A DNA stretch of 64,000 nt from Thermococcus sp. 18S1 (GTDB lineage Archaea > Methanobacteriota_B > Thermococci > Thermococcales > Thermococcaceae), in NCBI RefSeq assembly GCF_012027645.1, contig NZ_SNUU01000001.1, positions 992,001-1,056,000 of the forward strand, in the 5' to 3' direction. The position numbers were made by a program, and so were the translations under genes. Each line of letters begins with the position of its first letter. The stretch's first letter is position 1. Of this stretch, positions 35,055 through 43,280 are shown piece by piece. The notes under the pieces were generated by a model, which saw only the letters and a list, made by a program, of their open reading frames with translations, was not told the origin of the DNA and made no database searches.

Positions 35055-35342
35055 ATGGGCCTTGTGGACGCCATCGCAGTGGTCGTGATGGTTCTCTTCA
35101 CGCTCCAGTTTCTTGCACTGGCGGTTAGGGGCGGCTCGAAAAAGGAGCTCTTCCTGACCCTTGCGCTCTTTTCGATTACCCTCGGCGTCTGGCTCATCTA
35201 CAACGCCTCCTTCACCTGGGGATGGGACTTCTACACCTACGTACCCCTTGCTTTCGCGGTTGCCACCTTTCTCCTGAGCGTTTTTGGACTTTATCGGTTG
35301 CGCGAGGAGGAAGGACTGGGCGAATTTCAGAAAGAGATATAA
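35055..35342 (+). CDS. Small membrane protein with three predicted helices
   Basis: 95 residues: MGLVDAIAVVVMVLFTLQFLA, a basic loop (RGGSKKELF), TLALFSITLGVWLIYNASF, YVPLAFAVATFLLSVFGLY, and a charged C-terminus (LREEEGLGEFQKEI). No family recognised. ATG 35055 follows ggtgat-tttt with the common four-base spacing. It starts 23 bases after rrp42 and may be the tail of that operon, an unexpected neighbour for exosome genes, or have its own weak promoter. Confidence 0.65.
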   Translation: MGLVDAIAVVVMVLFTLQFLALAVRGGSKKELFLTLALFSITLGVWLIYNASFTWGWDFYTYVPLAFAVATFLLSVFGLYRLREEEGLGEFQKEI

Positions 35343-35393
35343 ACACAAATGCCCAAAATAATCCAGCCTTATGATTAATTGGGGGGAACGGTT

Positions 35394-35792
35394 ATGGGAT
35401 TGTTTGACAGCCTTAAGAAGAAGGACGAAAAGCCCAAGAAGAAGCCGCCGGCGGCGGTTAAGAAGAGTGTTGCCGCTCCCAGGCATGACATCGATGTCGT
35501 TCCTCTTGAGGAGGATGTTATTGCTAAGGAGATAGTCAAGCCCCAGATCAGGTACCTCAAGAAGATCGTCGTCACCAGCTACGCCGACCTTGAGAGAATC
35601 TCTGAGGAGCTCCAGAACGGCAACATAATCCTGGTCGACCTCACCCCGCTCGAGGTCAAACCGGAAGTTCTTGAGAAGGTCGCGGAGCAGCTCAAAGGAA
35701 TGGTCGGGGCCCTCGGCGGTCAGGCCGCTAAAATATGCAAGCACGAAATAAAGCTCATTCTCGTCCCGTCGGACATCAAGATAGCCAAGTGA
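35394..35792 (+). CDS. sepF: SepF-like cell division protein
   Basis: 132 residues. An N-terminal amphipathic membrane-targeting helix (MGLFDSLKKK) and a Lys/Pro/Ala-rich linker are followed by the SepF (DUF552) core: YLKKIVVTSYADLERISEELQNGNIILVDLTPL and LKGMVGALGGQAAKICKHEIKLILVPSD. Archaeal SepF dimerises, binds membrane and anchors FtsZ at the division site. I use ATG 35394, which gives the amphipathic helix at the very end of the protein; ATG 35379 would add five residues. TATA-like agatataaac lies at about 35335-35344. Confidence 0.9.
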   Translation: MGLFDSLKKKDEKPKKKPPAAVKKSVAAPRHDIDVVPLEEDVIAKEIVKPQIRYLKKIVVTSYADLERISEELQNGNIILVDLTPLEVKPEVLEKVAEQLKGMVGALGGQAAKICKHEIKLILVPSDIKIAK

Positions 35793-35871
35793 TTTCCTTT
35801 TTGGCCCTTTCTACTTCTGCCTACCATGGATTTATAAAGGGATCGGCCCCTCTATTCTCCGGTGGTGCGAG

Positions 35872-36546
35872 ATGACGGAAGGTGAGAAACCCAGGGTCGA
35901 TGTGGGAGAGGCGGACGATATCCAGGTCATCTCTCTTGGGGACTGTCCGATATGTGGGGGCAAGGGCACGCTCAAGGCCATGCAGTACATCCACGAGATA
36001 CCCTACTTCGGCAAAGTCATGGAGAGCACGATATTCTGTGAGAAATGCGGCTACAGGAACGCTGACGTTGTGATGCTGGAGGACAGGCCCCCGAAGCTCT
36101 ACACTGTTCGCGTTGAGGAGGAGAAGGACCTCTTCACCCGCGTCGTCAGGAGCAAGAGCGGTACAATCGAGCTGGACGAGATTGGTATCAAGATAGAGCC
36201 CGGTCCCGCGGCGGAGGGCTTCGTCAGCAACGTCGAGGGCGTTCTTGAGCGCGTTCGCGAGACCCTCCTCATGGCGAGGGAGTTCAAAAAGCAGGATGGC
36301 GACGAGGAAGCGGTGCGCAGGGCGGACGAAATCCTCGAGTACATCAACGCCGTCAAGGAGGGCAAAAAACCGCTCACCGTGAAGATTATGGACCCCCTCG
36401 GCAACAGCGCCCTCGTCGGTGAGAAGGTGAAGAGCCGCCTCCTGACGCAGGAGGAAATCGAGGGCCTCAGCCTCGGCCCCTACGTCACGGTTGAGCCCGA
36501 GGCTGGGGAGGACACCTCCGAGGAGAGCCCCGAAGGCAGCTCTTAG
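35872..36546 (+). CDS. ZPR1-type zinc finger protein
   Basis: 224 residues. A four-Cys zinc finger is formed by C25-x2-C28 (GDCPICGG) and C56-x2-C59 (FCEKCGYRN), followed by the beta-sandwich of the ZPR1 domain (SGTIELDEIGIKIEPG, GFVSNVEGVLERV) and a helical part. This is the single-module archaeal form of ZPR1, whose eukaryotic relatives bind EF1A; the archaeal role is not known. The C-terminus is Glu/Ser rich. Ribosome binding: ggtggtgcgag-ATG. TATA-like tttataaag lies at 35831-35839. The stop overlaps the convergent ASCH gene by four bases. Confidence 0.85.
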   Translation: MTEGEKPRVDVGEADDIQVISLGDCPICGGKGTLKAMQYIHEIPYFGKVMESTIFCEKCGYRNADVVMLEDRPPKLYTVRVEEEKDLFTRVVRSKSGTIELDEIGIKIEPGPAAEGFVSNVEGVLERVRETLLMAREFKKQDGDEEAVRRADEILEYINAVKEGKKPLTVKIMDPLGNSALVGEKVKSRLLTQEEIEGLSLGPYVTVEPEAGEDTSEESPEGSS

Positions 36547-37067
36547 AGATAGACCGCCTCCCTAGACAGGAGGTCCTCGATAAGATCCCTTACCCACTCC
36601 TTTCGGCTTTTTCTTGAGAGGTGGATTATGCCCTCAACCTGAACCCCGTAGCGCTCCCTCATCTCCTCCCTGCTCATTGGCTCCTTAAAGAGGAACGGCT
36701 TCTCTATCGTGAAGGCGTAGCCGTACCCTTTGATGTACTCTCCAAGCCAGCGCTTTCCGTTTTCCCCGTGAACCAGGGTTAAACCGCTGGTATCCTTCGT
36801 CATCTCCCACAGAGTATCCAAGTCTGCCCTTATGACCTCCCCGACCTCGAAGCCCCCCGCTATGGTGCCCCTCCTTGTCAGGGTCTGCTCCTCGTGGAGG
36901 CCGAGCCTTCTCAGCGTATCCCTGAGCTCGTAGGGGTTCCCCCTCGCCACGTAGAGAAATACAGTGTCCCCCTCCCCGAACGCCCTGCTCTTCCTGAGCT
37001 CTACCGTTTTCAGTCCCCGGAATATCAGCTCCGCGTAGACCTGGTGGAGCGCTATCACGTGCTCCAT
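36543..37067 (-). CDS. ASCH/PUA-like domain protein
   Basis: 174 residues. The N-terminal 120 residues form an ASCH-type beta-barrel: HVIALHQVYAELIFRGLKTVELRKSR has the ASCH signature (G-x-K-x-V-E-x-R), followed by DTVFLYVARGNP and GGFEVGEVIR strands. ASCH and PUA domains bind RNA or modified nucleotides; the target is unknown. The C-terminal third is helical and basic (SRKSRKEWVRDLIEDLL). Divergent from the membrane protein at 37127, with TATA-like elements (gggttaaaaagg region, about 37095-37106) in between. Confidence 0.75.
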   Translation of the reverse strand: MEHVIALHQVYAELIFRGLKTVELRKSRAFGEGDTVFLYVARGNPYELRDTLRRLGLHEEQTLTRRGTIAGGFEVGEVIRADLDTLWEMTKDTSGLTLVHGENGKRWLGEYIKGYGYAFTIEKPFLFKEPMSREEMRERYGVQVEGIIHLSRKSRKEWVRDLIEDLLSREAVYL

Positions 37068-37126
37068 GGTCTCACCTGGGTAAAGCTCAGCGAAGGGTTA
37101 AAAAGGATTGTGCGTCATTTCCTTCG

Positions 37127-37540
37127 ATGGAAGTCGGGGCAGAAAAAGTCCACGTAAGGAACGAACGACTTTGGAAGCTCGGCCTGTTCTATCTGGCAAT
37201 CTCGCTGGTTCTTCTCGCGGTGAGCATCGGTAGATGGCCGGTTCTGCCGTTAATGAACGTTTTCATCGCCCTGGCCTTTCTAATCCTCGCGTCCCGTTTC
37301 AGGGCGGTAAGAATAACCTGTGAAGGAGAAACGCTCCTCCTCGTCCCCGACCACTCGACCTCCACCCTGGTAGTCAGGAGGCCCGGCAGGGAGGTTCTTT
37401 CCAGGGAGTTCTTTCCGCTCTTTGAAGAGAAGGAACTGGAAACCCCCTGCGGAACGCTCAGGGTTAAAGCCACTCCCCACCGCTTCGGGAAGGTCGAACT
37501 CATTGTAATGGCTGGAGAAAAGGAAGTCAGGCTCCCCTGA
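37127..37540 (+). CDS. Membrane protein with PH-like soluble domain
   Basis: 137 residues: a short N-terminus, two closely spaced predicted transmembrane helices (about 18-35 and 40-56), and a beta-rich C-terminal domain (VRITCEGETLLLVPDHSTSTLVV, CGTLRVKATPHRFGKVELIV) of the size of bacterial PH-like domains. Function unknown. It appears leaderless: TATA-like gttaaaaagg lies at 37097-37106, about 25 bases before the ATG, with no ribosome binding sequence. The last 14 bases overlap the convergent homoserine dehydrogenase gene. Confidence 0.65.
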   Translation: MEVGAEKVHVRNERLWKLGLFYLAISLVLLAVSIGRWPVLPLMNVFIALAFLILASRFRAVRITCEGETLLLVPDHSTSTLVVRRPGREVLSREFFPLFEEKELETPCGTLRVKATPHRFGKVELIVMAGEKEVRLP

Positions 37541-38537
37541 GGCGCAGGGAAGCCTTCACGATGTCGCTCACAACGCCACTCGCCGTCTCCTTCAATCCAG
37601 CTCCCGCTCCCTTGATGACCAGCTCGCCGAGCAGGTCAGTTCTTATTACTGCGGCGTTCTCGTGGCTCTCAACTGCGAGGGGGCTTCCGAGCGGTACCTC
37701 CCGCGGCTCGACGACGACCTTTCCATTCTCCACGGCGGCAACGAGCCTTATCGTCCTTCCGCGCTCCCGGGCCCTTCTAACCTCCCCCGACGTGACCTCA
37801 GCTATTCCCTTAACGGTTATATCGTCAAATGTTATCGGGTGGAATGCGAGGCAGTGGAGGATTGTTGCCTTGTAGCCCGCGTCGATGCCCAGGATATCGC
37901 CGCTTGGGTCTCTTTCAGCTATTCCGAGCCTTTGGGCAGTTTTTAGGGCCCTCTCGAAGTCCTGTCCCATCTCCATCTGGCTCAGAATGAAGGTCGTGGT
38001 GGCGTTCAGAATAGCCTCCATGCCCTCAATTGAGTCCGCCAGGATGCCCTCGCGCAGGAGGGTGATGATCGGCGTGCCCGCCATCACGGTGGCCTCGAAG
38101 AGGTACGGAAGGTCCCTTTTCTCGGCTTCCTCTGTGAGGTCTGCGTAGTGAAAGGCCAGGGGCGGTTTGTTGCTGGTGACGACGGCTTTCCCGTCCTTCA
38201 GCGCCGTCAGATGCCACTCGTGGGCGTTTTTATCATTGGTCACGTCCACGATTACCTCGGCGTCTATTTCCCTCACGGCCTCCTTCGGTGTGAGGCTGTA
38301 AACCTCGTAGTCGTTGGTCCAGGAGGAGAGCCTTCCGAAGTTTTCCTTTACCATGAGCGCCTCCTCGAGGTCTATACCCTCCGGAAGCCACACCACCCCG
38401 CTCGTGTCCGCCACGCTCACGACCCTGAACTTCAGCCGGTACTTCTCGCGGAAGAACGCCTCCTTACTGATGAGAACGCGCGCGACTGCCCGTCCAACGT
38501 TCCCAAAACCGAAGAGCGATAGCTTAACCTCCCTCAC
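37527..38537 (-). CDS. hom: Homoserine dehydrogenase
   Basis: 336 residues. NAD(P)H-dependent reduction of aspartate semialdehyde to homoserine, in threonine/methionine synthesis. Rossmann motif LFGFGNVGRAVARVL at the N-terminus; VTNDKNAHEWHL, TSNKPPLAFHY and ATVMAGTPIITLLR are the conserved substrate-region segments; DGxD-like DILGIDAGYKATIL follows. No ACT or aspartokinase domain. I use GTG 38535-38537, four bases after ggtgat, rather than the upstream GTG/ATG that lie in the ribosome binding sequence. It is a single gene; the CBS protein upstream has its own start region. Confidence 0.93.
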   Translation of the reverse strand: MREVKLSLFGFGNVGRAVARVLISKEAFFREKYRLKFRVVSVADTSGVVWLPEGIDLEEALMVKENFGRLSSWTNDYEVYSLTPKEAVREIDAEVIVDVTNDKNAHEWHLTALKDGKAVVTSNKPPLAFHYADLTEEAEKRDLPYLFEATVMAGTPIITLLREGILADSIEGMEAILNATTTFILSQMEMGQDFERALKTAQRLGIAERDPSGDILGIDAGYKATILHCLAFHPITFDDITVKGIAEVTSGEVRRARERGRTIRLVAAVENGKVVVEPREVPLGSPLAVESHENAAVIRTDLLGELVIKGAGAGLKETASGVVSDIVKASLRLRGA

Positions 38538-38580
38538 ACACATCACCGTAAGAAGAGGAGAAAAAGGGGCTTAAATCCTT

Positions 38581-39426
38581 TCACTTGTTGAGGATGACCT
38601 TTATGATGTCCATGTCCCTGATGATGCCGACGAGCTCACCCTCGCCCCTGATGACGGGCAGCTGCTCTATCTCGTACTTGACCATCTTCTGGGCGACGTC
38701 GTAGACGCTCATGTGCGGTGTCGCAACGACCAGCTCGCGGTTCATTATGTCCTCAACGGGCTTCTTCGGCAGCTGGAGCTCGGCCTTCTCGAAGAGGAGC
38801 GTCGGGTTGCTCTCAAGTATCCAGTCCTCCTCGCTCGAGGCGGAGAGGGCGGTGCTCTTCATGACGCGGATAACCTCGCTGTCCTTGAGGATGTCCGTTT
38901 CGTCCACCATTCCGATCAGGTTGCCTTCGTCGTCGATGACCGGGATGGCCATGGCGTTGCACAGGAGGAGGGCCTTAAGGGCGGCTTTGAGAGGTGTTCC
39001 CCTCCAGACGACGCCCACGTTCTTCTGGTAGTAGTCCTCTATCGTCACGTTCTTCAGCTTCTCGTTCTTGGCGAGGTACCTGCGAACTATGTCGCCGACC
39101 GTTAGAACGCCTATAACCCTGTTCTCCTCGTCAACGACGACGACACGCCTGTAATCCATCTCCAGCATCGCCCTGACGGCCTTTTTGAGATCGTCGTTGG
39201 GCTTGACTGCTGGCACGTCCCTCTTAACCAGCATTGCAAGCTGCTCCTCATCAGGGTGAAGCAGAACCCGCTTTATACTTATGATCCCGACGAGGGCCTT
39301 GGTGTTCTTATTGATTACAGGGAATGACCGTACCTTATGCTTCCTGAAGAGATCGAGGGTGTATTCCCTCGTGGCTGGAAGCTCCACAACCACCGGCTCC
39401 GAAGTCATCAAAGTCTTCACACGCAT
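38581..39426 (-). CDS. Protein with four CBS domains
   Basis: 281 residues made of two Bateman modules (CBS 1-2 at about 3-120, CBS 3-4 at about 135-280): VKTLMTSEPVVVELPAT, VLTVGDIVRRY, DYYQKNVGVVW, GMVDETDILKD, VEDIMNRELVVATPHMS, GIIRDMDIIK. CBS pairs bind adenosyl ligands (AMP, ATP, SAM) and act as energy or metabolite sensors. No catalytic domain is fused. It lies 43 bases from the homoserine dehydrogenase start on the same strand and may regulate a partner in trans. ATG 39424-39426 follows ggtgaagga. Confidence 0.9.
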   Translation of the reverse strand: MRVKTLMTSEPVVVELPATREYTLDLFRKHKVRSFPVINKNTKALVGIISIKRVLLHPDEEQLAMLVKRDVPAVKPNDDLKKAVRAMLEMDYRRVVVVDEENRVIGVLTVGDIVRRYLAKNEKLKNVTIEDYYQKNVGVVWRGTPLKAALKALLLCNAMAIPVIDDEGNLIGMVDETDILKDSEVIRVMKSTALSASSEEDWILESNPTLLFEKAELQLPKKPVEDIMNRELVVATPHMSVYDVAQKMVKYEIEQLPVIRGEGELVGIIRDMDIIKVILNK

Positions 39427-39477
39427 TTCCTTCACCACCGCTTTAAGTTAAAGCGCCCTCCTCCTATTTTAAGCTTT

Positions 39478-39502
39478 TCATTCAAAAATTGACAAAAAGT
39501 GG
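39478..39502 (-). terminator. T-rich terminator of the methylmalonyl-CoA decarboxylase operon
   Basis: On the minus strand, directly after the last gene, the sequence reads actttttgtcaatttttgaa: two T5 runs within 20 bases, a typical archaeal terminator. Confidence 0.5.
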
Positions 39503-39508
39503 GGGGCA

Positions 39509-40717
39509 TCAGCCCGCCAGAACTGCGAGGAAAACACCCGCGGCAACGGCGGTTCCGATAACGCCGGCAACGTTCGGCCCCATGGCGTGCATGAGGATGA
39601 AGTTGCCCGGATCCTCCTCGCTGGCCATCCTCTGGACGACGCGCGCCGACATCGGGACCGCCGAAACACCTGCCGCTCCTATCATCGGGTTTATCCTTCC
39701 TCCGGAGAGCTTCATCATGAGCTTTCCGAAGAGCACGCCGCCGGCGGTAGCGCTGGCGAAGGCGACGATACCGAGGCCGAGGATCATCAGGGTCTCCTGG
39801 GTGAGGAAGCTGTCGGCCCTCATGGTCGAACCAACGCCGAGGCCGAGGAAGATGGTGACGATGTTCATGAGCTCCTCCTGGGCGGCCCTGCTGAGCCTCT
39901 CGACGACGCCGCTCTCGCGGAAGAGGTTGCCTATCATGAGCATTCCGACGAGCGGCGCGGCGCTCGGAACGAGGAGGCCGATGACGATCATGCTGATTAT
40001 CGGGAAGATTATCTTCTCCCTCTTGGACACGGGCCTGAGCTGCTCCATCCTGATCTTTCTCTCCTCCTTGCTCGTGAGGGCCCTGATGATCGGCGGCTGA
40101 ATCAGCGGGACCAAGCTCATGTAGCTGTAAGCGGCGACCGCCGTCGCTCCGAGTATCTCGGGCGCGAGCTTCGTGGTGAGGTATATCGTCGTCGGTCCAT
40201 CGGCGCCACCGATGATGCCTATGCTCGCCGCCTGGTGGAGGTTAAAGCCTAGGGCCAGGGCGGTGAGCATGGCTATGAACACACCTATCTGCGCCGCCGC
40301 GCCCATGAGAGCCGTCTTGGGGTCGGCTATCATCGGACCGAAGTCCGTCATCGCTCCCAGACCGAAGAATATCAGGAGCGGCACTATCTCCGTCCTGATG
40401 AGGGTGTAGTAGATTATGTCAAAGATGCCTGGAGGGCCGTACTGCTGGTTGAGGTAGCTCAGCGTTGCGAAGATGTTGTCGGCTATGTGCTCGGGCAGGT
40501 TCGGGGCTATGGGCCAGTTGGCCAGGTGTCCGAGCGGGATGTTCACCAGCACGGCGCTTATACCTATCGGGAGGAGCAGGAGGGGCTCCATCTCGTAGCG
40601 TATGGCCAGGTAGACGAGCGCCAGGCCGACGGCTATCATCACAACGTTGCCCCAGCTGAGGTTGAGCAGTCCCATTCCCTGGAAGAACGCTATTATCGAT
40701 TCTACCAGTCCCGCCAT
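39509..40717 (-). CDS. Sodium-pumping decarboxylase, beta subunit (membrane)
   Basis: 402 residues, about 10-11 membrane segments. It is the carboxybiotin decarboxylase that couples CO2 release to Na+ export. Landmarks: LIFFGLGAMTDFGPMIADPKTALMG, the Na+-site IIGGADGPTTIYLT with its conserved Asp, VAAYSYMSLVPLIQPPI, and a second pseudo-repeat FLGLGVGSTMRADSFL. This is the OadB/MmdB/GcdB family. It is the last gene of the operon alpha, delta, biotin carrier, beta, six bases after the biotin carrier gene. Operon neighbours identify the complex as methylmalonyl-CoA rather than oxaloacetate decarboxylase. Confidence 0.95.
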   Translation of the reverse strand: MAGLVESIIAFFQGMGLLNLSWGNVVMIAVGLALVYLAIRYEMEPLLLLPIGISAVLVNIPLGHLANWPIAPNLPEHIADNIFATLSYLNQQYGPPGIFDIIYYTLIRTEIVPLLIFFGLGAMTDFGPMIADPKTALMGAAAQIGVFIAMLTALALGFNLHQAASIGIIGGADGPTTIYLTTKLAPEILGATAVAAYSYMSLVPLIQPPIIRALTSKEERKIRMEQLRPVSKREKIIFPIISMIVIGLLVPSAAPLVGMLMIGNLFRESGVVERLSRAAQEELMNIVTIFLGLGVGSTMRADSFLTQETLMILGLGIVAFASATAGGVLFGKLMMKLSGGRINPMIGAAGVSAVPMSARVVQRMASEEDPGNFILMHAMGPNVAGVIGTAVAAGVFLAVLAG

Positions 40718-40723
40718 CTGTCC

Positions 40724-41191
40724 TCACCCGAGTTCTATTAGTGCTTGTCCGGTGTCTACGGTGTCGCCTTCTTTTACGAGGATCTTCTTGACTACTCCAT
40801 CCTTTGGCGCGGGGATTTCGTTCTCCATCTTCATTGCTTCCAGGACCACTAGCCCCTGTCCGGTTTTGACCTGCTCGCCCTCCTTCACGAGGATTCTGAG
40901 AATCTTACCCGGCATGGGGGCTGTCACAACACCCTCCCCAGCGGGAGCCGGAGTCGGCGCCGCCGGAGCAACCGGAGCCGGAGCAGGAGCGGCCGCGGGG
41001 GCTGGGACGCTCGGGGCACTCGGGGCGCTCGCGGCGGGAACCGCGCTCAGGGCACCCACGTCGATTCCGAGTCCCTTCGCCTCAACGGTGTACTCCTTGT
41101 CCTCAAAGGCGACCTTAAAGCGGCCGCCTCCGAGTTCCTCAACCTCGACCTCGTACTCAACACCATCGACGATGACCTTAACCTTCGCCAT
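40724..41191 (-). CDS. Biotin carboxyl carrier subunit of decarboxylase
   Basis: 155 residues. An N-terminal assembly domain (MAKVKVIVDGVEYEVEVEEL, about 1-45) is followed by a long Ala/Pro linker (50-87) and a C-terminal biotinyl domain with VLEAMKMENEI; K121 is the biotin-bearing lysine. It shuttles the carboxyl group from the soluble alpha subunit to the membrane beta subunit. ATG 41189-41191 follows gtggtgaaa. It sits between the delta and beta genes, with the upstream delta stop two bases away, so expression is coupled. Confidence 0.95.
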   Translation of the reverse strand: MAKVKVIVDGVEYEVEVEELGGGRFKVAFEDKEYTVEAKGLGIDVGALSAVPAASAPSAPSVPAPAAAPAPAPVAPAAPTPAPAGEGVVTAPMPGKILRILVKEGEQVKTGQGLVVLEAMKMENEIPAPKDGVVKKILVKEGDTVDTGQALIELG

Positions 41192-41193
41192 TT

Positions 41194-41574
41194 TCACCAC
41201 TTCCCAATTTCATAGTTGAAGTCCTCAACTTCCTCCATGCTCGACTGAACGCCGTACAGGCGCCAGGCGTCTGAAACCTTTCTTCTGAATGGCAGAGGCC
41301 TGAGCTGGGTGGCCTTCTCGGCGGTGTACGCGAGAACCGCGGCGGTTACAACCGCGAGGTCCCTCGGGGGTATGGTGGGCTTCTCCTCCTCGGCCGCGGG
41401 GGTCGGTGTGGGGGCGGCGGGTGCCCCTGCGGATGTCTCTTTCTCAACGAGCCTTCTCTCGCTCCAGCCCACAAAGTAGAGGACGACCGCCAGGACACTG
41501 AGCACCATGAAGACTATTGTAACGCCCAGCACCGTCAGGTTTAGGCCCTCCATGAACTCGCTCATTACTACCAT
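41194..41574 (-). CDS. Decarboxylase delta/gamma (OadG-like) membrane anchor subunit
   Basis: 126 residues: one transmembrane helix (about 10-35, LNLTVLGVTIVFMVLSVLAVVLYFVGW, here in parts), an Ala/Pro/Glu-rich linker (46-70) and a C-terminal helical segment. This is the OadG/MmdD layout, in which the subunit anchors the alpha subunit to the membrane and bridges to beta. The PRDLAVVTAAVLAYTAEK part is well conserved in archaeal members. Start ATG 41574 after aggtgttagc, nine bases after the alpha gene stop. Confidence 0.88.
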   Translation of the reverse strand: MVVMSEFMEGLNLTVLGVTIVFMVLSVLAVVLYFVGWSERRLVEKETSAGAPAAPTPTPAAEEEKPTIPPRDLAVVTAAVLAYTAEKATQLRPLPFRRKVSDAWRLYGVQSSMEEVEDFNYEIGKW

Positions 41575-41583
41575 GCTAACACC

Positions 41584-43152
41584 TCACAGCGGTATGTTGC
41601 CGTGCTTCTTCGGCGGGAGCTTGACGCGCTTGCTCTCGAGGGCCTCGAGTGCGAGGATTATCTTTGCCCTGGTTTCGGCGGGGTCGATAACGTCGTCTAT
41701 GTAGCCCCTCGCGGCGGCGACGTACGGGTTGGCGAACTTCTCCCTGTACTCGGCTATCTTCTGCTGCCTCACTTCCTCCGGGTTCTCAGCCGCGGCTATG
41801 TCCTTCCTGAAGATGATGTTGGCGGCTCCCTCCGGCCCCATGACCGCTATCTCCGCGGTCGGCCAGGCGAAGACGAAGTCCGCCCCAAGGTGCTTGCTTC
41901 CCATGGCGAGGTAGGCACCACCGTAGGCCTTCCTGAGGACGATGGTGACGAGCGGGACGGTCGCCTCGGCGTAGGCGTAGAGTATCTTCGCTCCGTGCCT
42001 TATGATTCCGCCGTACTCCTGCTGGGTTCCCGGAAGGTAGCCGGGGACATCGACGAGGGTAACTATCGGGATGTTGAAGGCGTCGCAGGTTCTAACAAAC
42101 CTGGCGATCTTGTCGGAGCTGTCTATGTCGAGAACGCCGGCGAAGTGTATTGGGTTGTTGGCGACTATACCGACGGTCTGGCCGTTCATCCTTCCGAATC
42201 CAACGACCGCGTTCGGGGCGAAGTAGGGCAGTATCTCCAGGAAGTCCGGGTTGCCGTTCTCGTCCCTGTCAACTATCTCGTAGATGACCTGCCTCACGTC
42301 GTAGCCCTTGTTCGGGTCGTCCGGGACGATGGAGTAGAGGTTCTCGGTCTTCCTGAAGGGCAAATCGTTCGTCTTAACGCGCGGCGGCTTCTCCATGTTG
42401 TTGGACGGGAGGTAGCTCACGAGGCGTCTTATTAAAGCCAGAACCTCCTCGTCGCTCTTTCCGACGAGGTGGGCCTGTCCGGCGCGCTGGGCGTGGACCA
42501 TGGCACCGCCGAGCTGTATTGGGGTTACCTCGACGCCGGTAACGGCTTTAACGACCTGCGGGCCGGTGATGAACATGAAGCTCGCCGGGTTGTCCACCAT
42601 GAGGATGAAGTCTCCTATCGCCGGGCTGTAAACGGCTCCACCGGCGCAGGGTCCCATGATGGCTGTTATCTGCGGAACAACACCGCTGAGAATCGTGTTC
42701 ATCTTGAAGATCTCGCCGTAGCCCTTGAGTGAGTCAACGCCCTCCTGGATTCTGGCACCACCGGAGTCGTTGAGGCCTATAACCGGCGCCCCTGCTTCAA
42801 GGGCCAGCTCCATGACGCGCTTTATCTTGGCCGCGTGCATCTCACCGAGCGAGCCGCCCATGACGGTGAAATCCTGGGCGAACACGAAAACGAGCCTTCC
42901 GTCGATGGTTCCGTAGCCGGTTATGACACCGTCGGCGGGCAGCTCCTTCTTATCGAGGCCGAACTCCGTCCCGCGATGCCTGACGAAGGCCCCTATCTCG
43001 ACGAAGCTTCCCGGGTCCAGGAGCTTCTCAATCCTCTCGCGGGCGGTCAGCTTGCCCTTGGCGTGCTGCTTTTCAACAGCAGCCTCCCCGCCCATCTCAA
43101 GAACCTTTCTCTTCCTCTCATACAGCTCGTTGACTTTCTCTTCCATACTCAT
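41584..43152 (-). CDS. mmdA: Methylmalonyl-CoA decarboxylase alpha (carboxyltransferase) subunit
   Basis: 522 residues, crotonase-type carboxyltransferase with two halves. Landmarks: KLTARERIEKLLDPGSFVE, FAQDFTVMGGSLGEMHA, GLNDSGGARIQEGVDSL, GPCAGGAVYSPAIGDF, DVPGYLPGTQQEYGGIIRHG and RKAYGGAYLAMGSK. The enzyme moves the carboxyl from methylmalonyl-CoA (or, as part of propionyl/acetyl-CoA carboxylase, the reverse) to biotin. With the Na+-pumping beta subunit next door, decarboxylation is the likely direction. ATG 43150-43152 follows agggggag; the longer upstream frame covers the promoter. First gene of a four-gene operon. Confidence 0.94.
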   Translation of the reverse strand: MSMEEKVNELYERKRKVLEMGGEAAVEKQHAKGKLTARERIEKLLDPGSFVEIGAFVRHRGTEFGLDKKELPADGVITGYGTIDGRLVFVFAQDFTVMGGSLGEMHAAKIKRVMELALEAGAPVIGLNDSGGARIQEGVDSLKGYGEIFKMNTILSGVVPQITAIMGPCAGGAVYSPAIGDFILMVDNPASFMFITGPQVVKAVTGVEVTPIQLGGAMVHAQRAGQAHLVGKSDEEVLALIRRLVSYLPSNNMEKPPRVKTNDLPFRKTENLYSIVPDDPNKGYDVRQVIYEIVDRDENGNPDFLEILPYFAPNAVVGFGRMNGQTVGIVANNPIHFAGVLDIDSSDKIARFVRTCDAFNIPIVTLVDVPGYLPGTQQEYGGIIRHGAKILYAYAEATVPLVTIVLRKAYGGAYLAMGSKHLGADFVFAWPTAEIAVMGPEGAANIIFRKDIAAAENPEEVRQQKIAEYREKFANPYVAAARGYIDDVIDPAETRAKIILALEALESKRVKLPPKKHGNIPL

Positions 43153-43200
43153 GAGAACTCCCCCTGGGTGGCTTGATGCCCGGCACTTGTAGTTTGTAAA

Positions 43201-43222
43201 GTTTAAAAGGGTTTTCAAAACC
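43201..43222 (-). promoter_or_regulatory. mmdA operon promoter with adjoining palindrome
   Basis: Read on the minus strand, ccttttaaac (43201-43210) is a TATA box about 50 bases before mmdA. Directly upstream lies GGTTTT-C-AAAACC (43210-43222 on the plus strand), a perfect 13-base palindrome at the BRE position where a regulator could block or recruit TFB. Confidence 0.5.
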
Positions 43223-43246
43223 GTTAGGCCTTCCAAAGAAGAAATG

Positions 43247-43260
43247 TGTACAATCGTACA
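43247..43260. promoter_or_regulatory. TGTAC-AATC-GTACA inverted repeat upstream of mmdA
   Basis: A perfect five-base inverted repeat with a four-base spacer, about 37 bases upstream of the mmdA TATA box and just downstream of the aIF2beta stop. It could be a second regulator site or part of the aIF2beta terminator region. Function inferred only from symmetry. Confidence 0.3.
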
Positions 43261-43280
43261 AAAATTGGGTGAAAAAAGGT

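Noticed and set aside
34722-35744. Minus-strand frame of 340 codons across rrp42, the small membrane gene and sepF
   Set aside because: It runs antisense through three supported genes and has no recognisable protein features.
41602-42435. Open frame on the plus strand opposite mmdA
   Set aside because: Shadow of the conserved mmdA coding frame; no promoter or family features.
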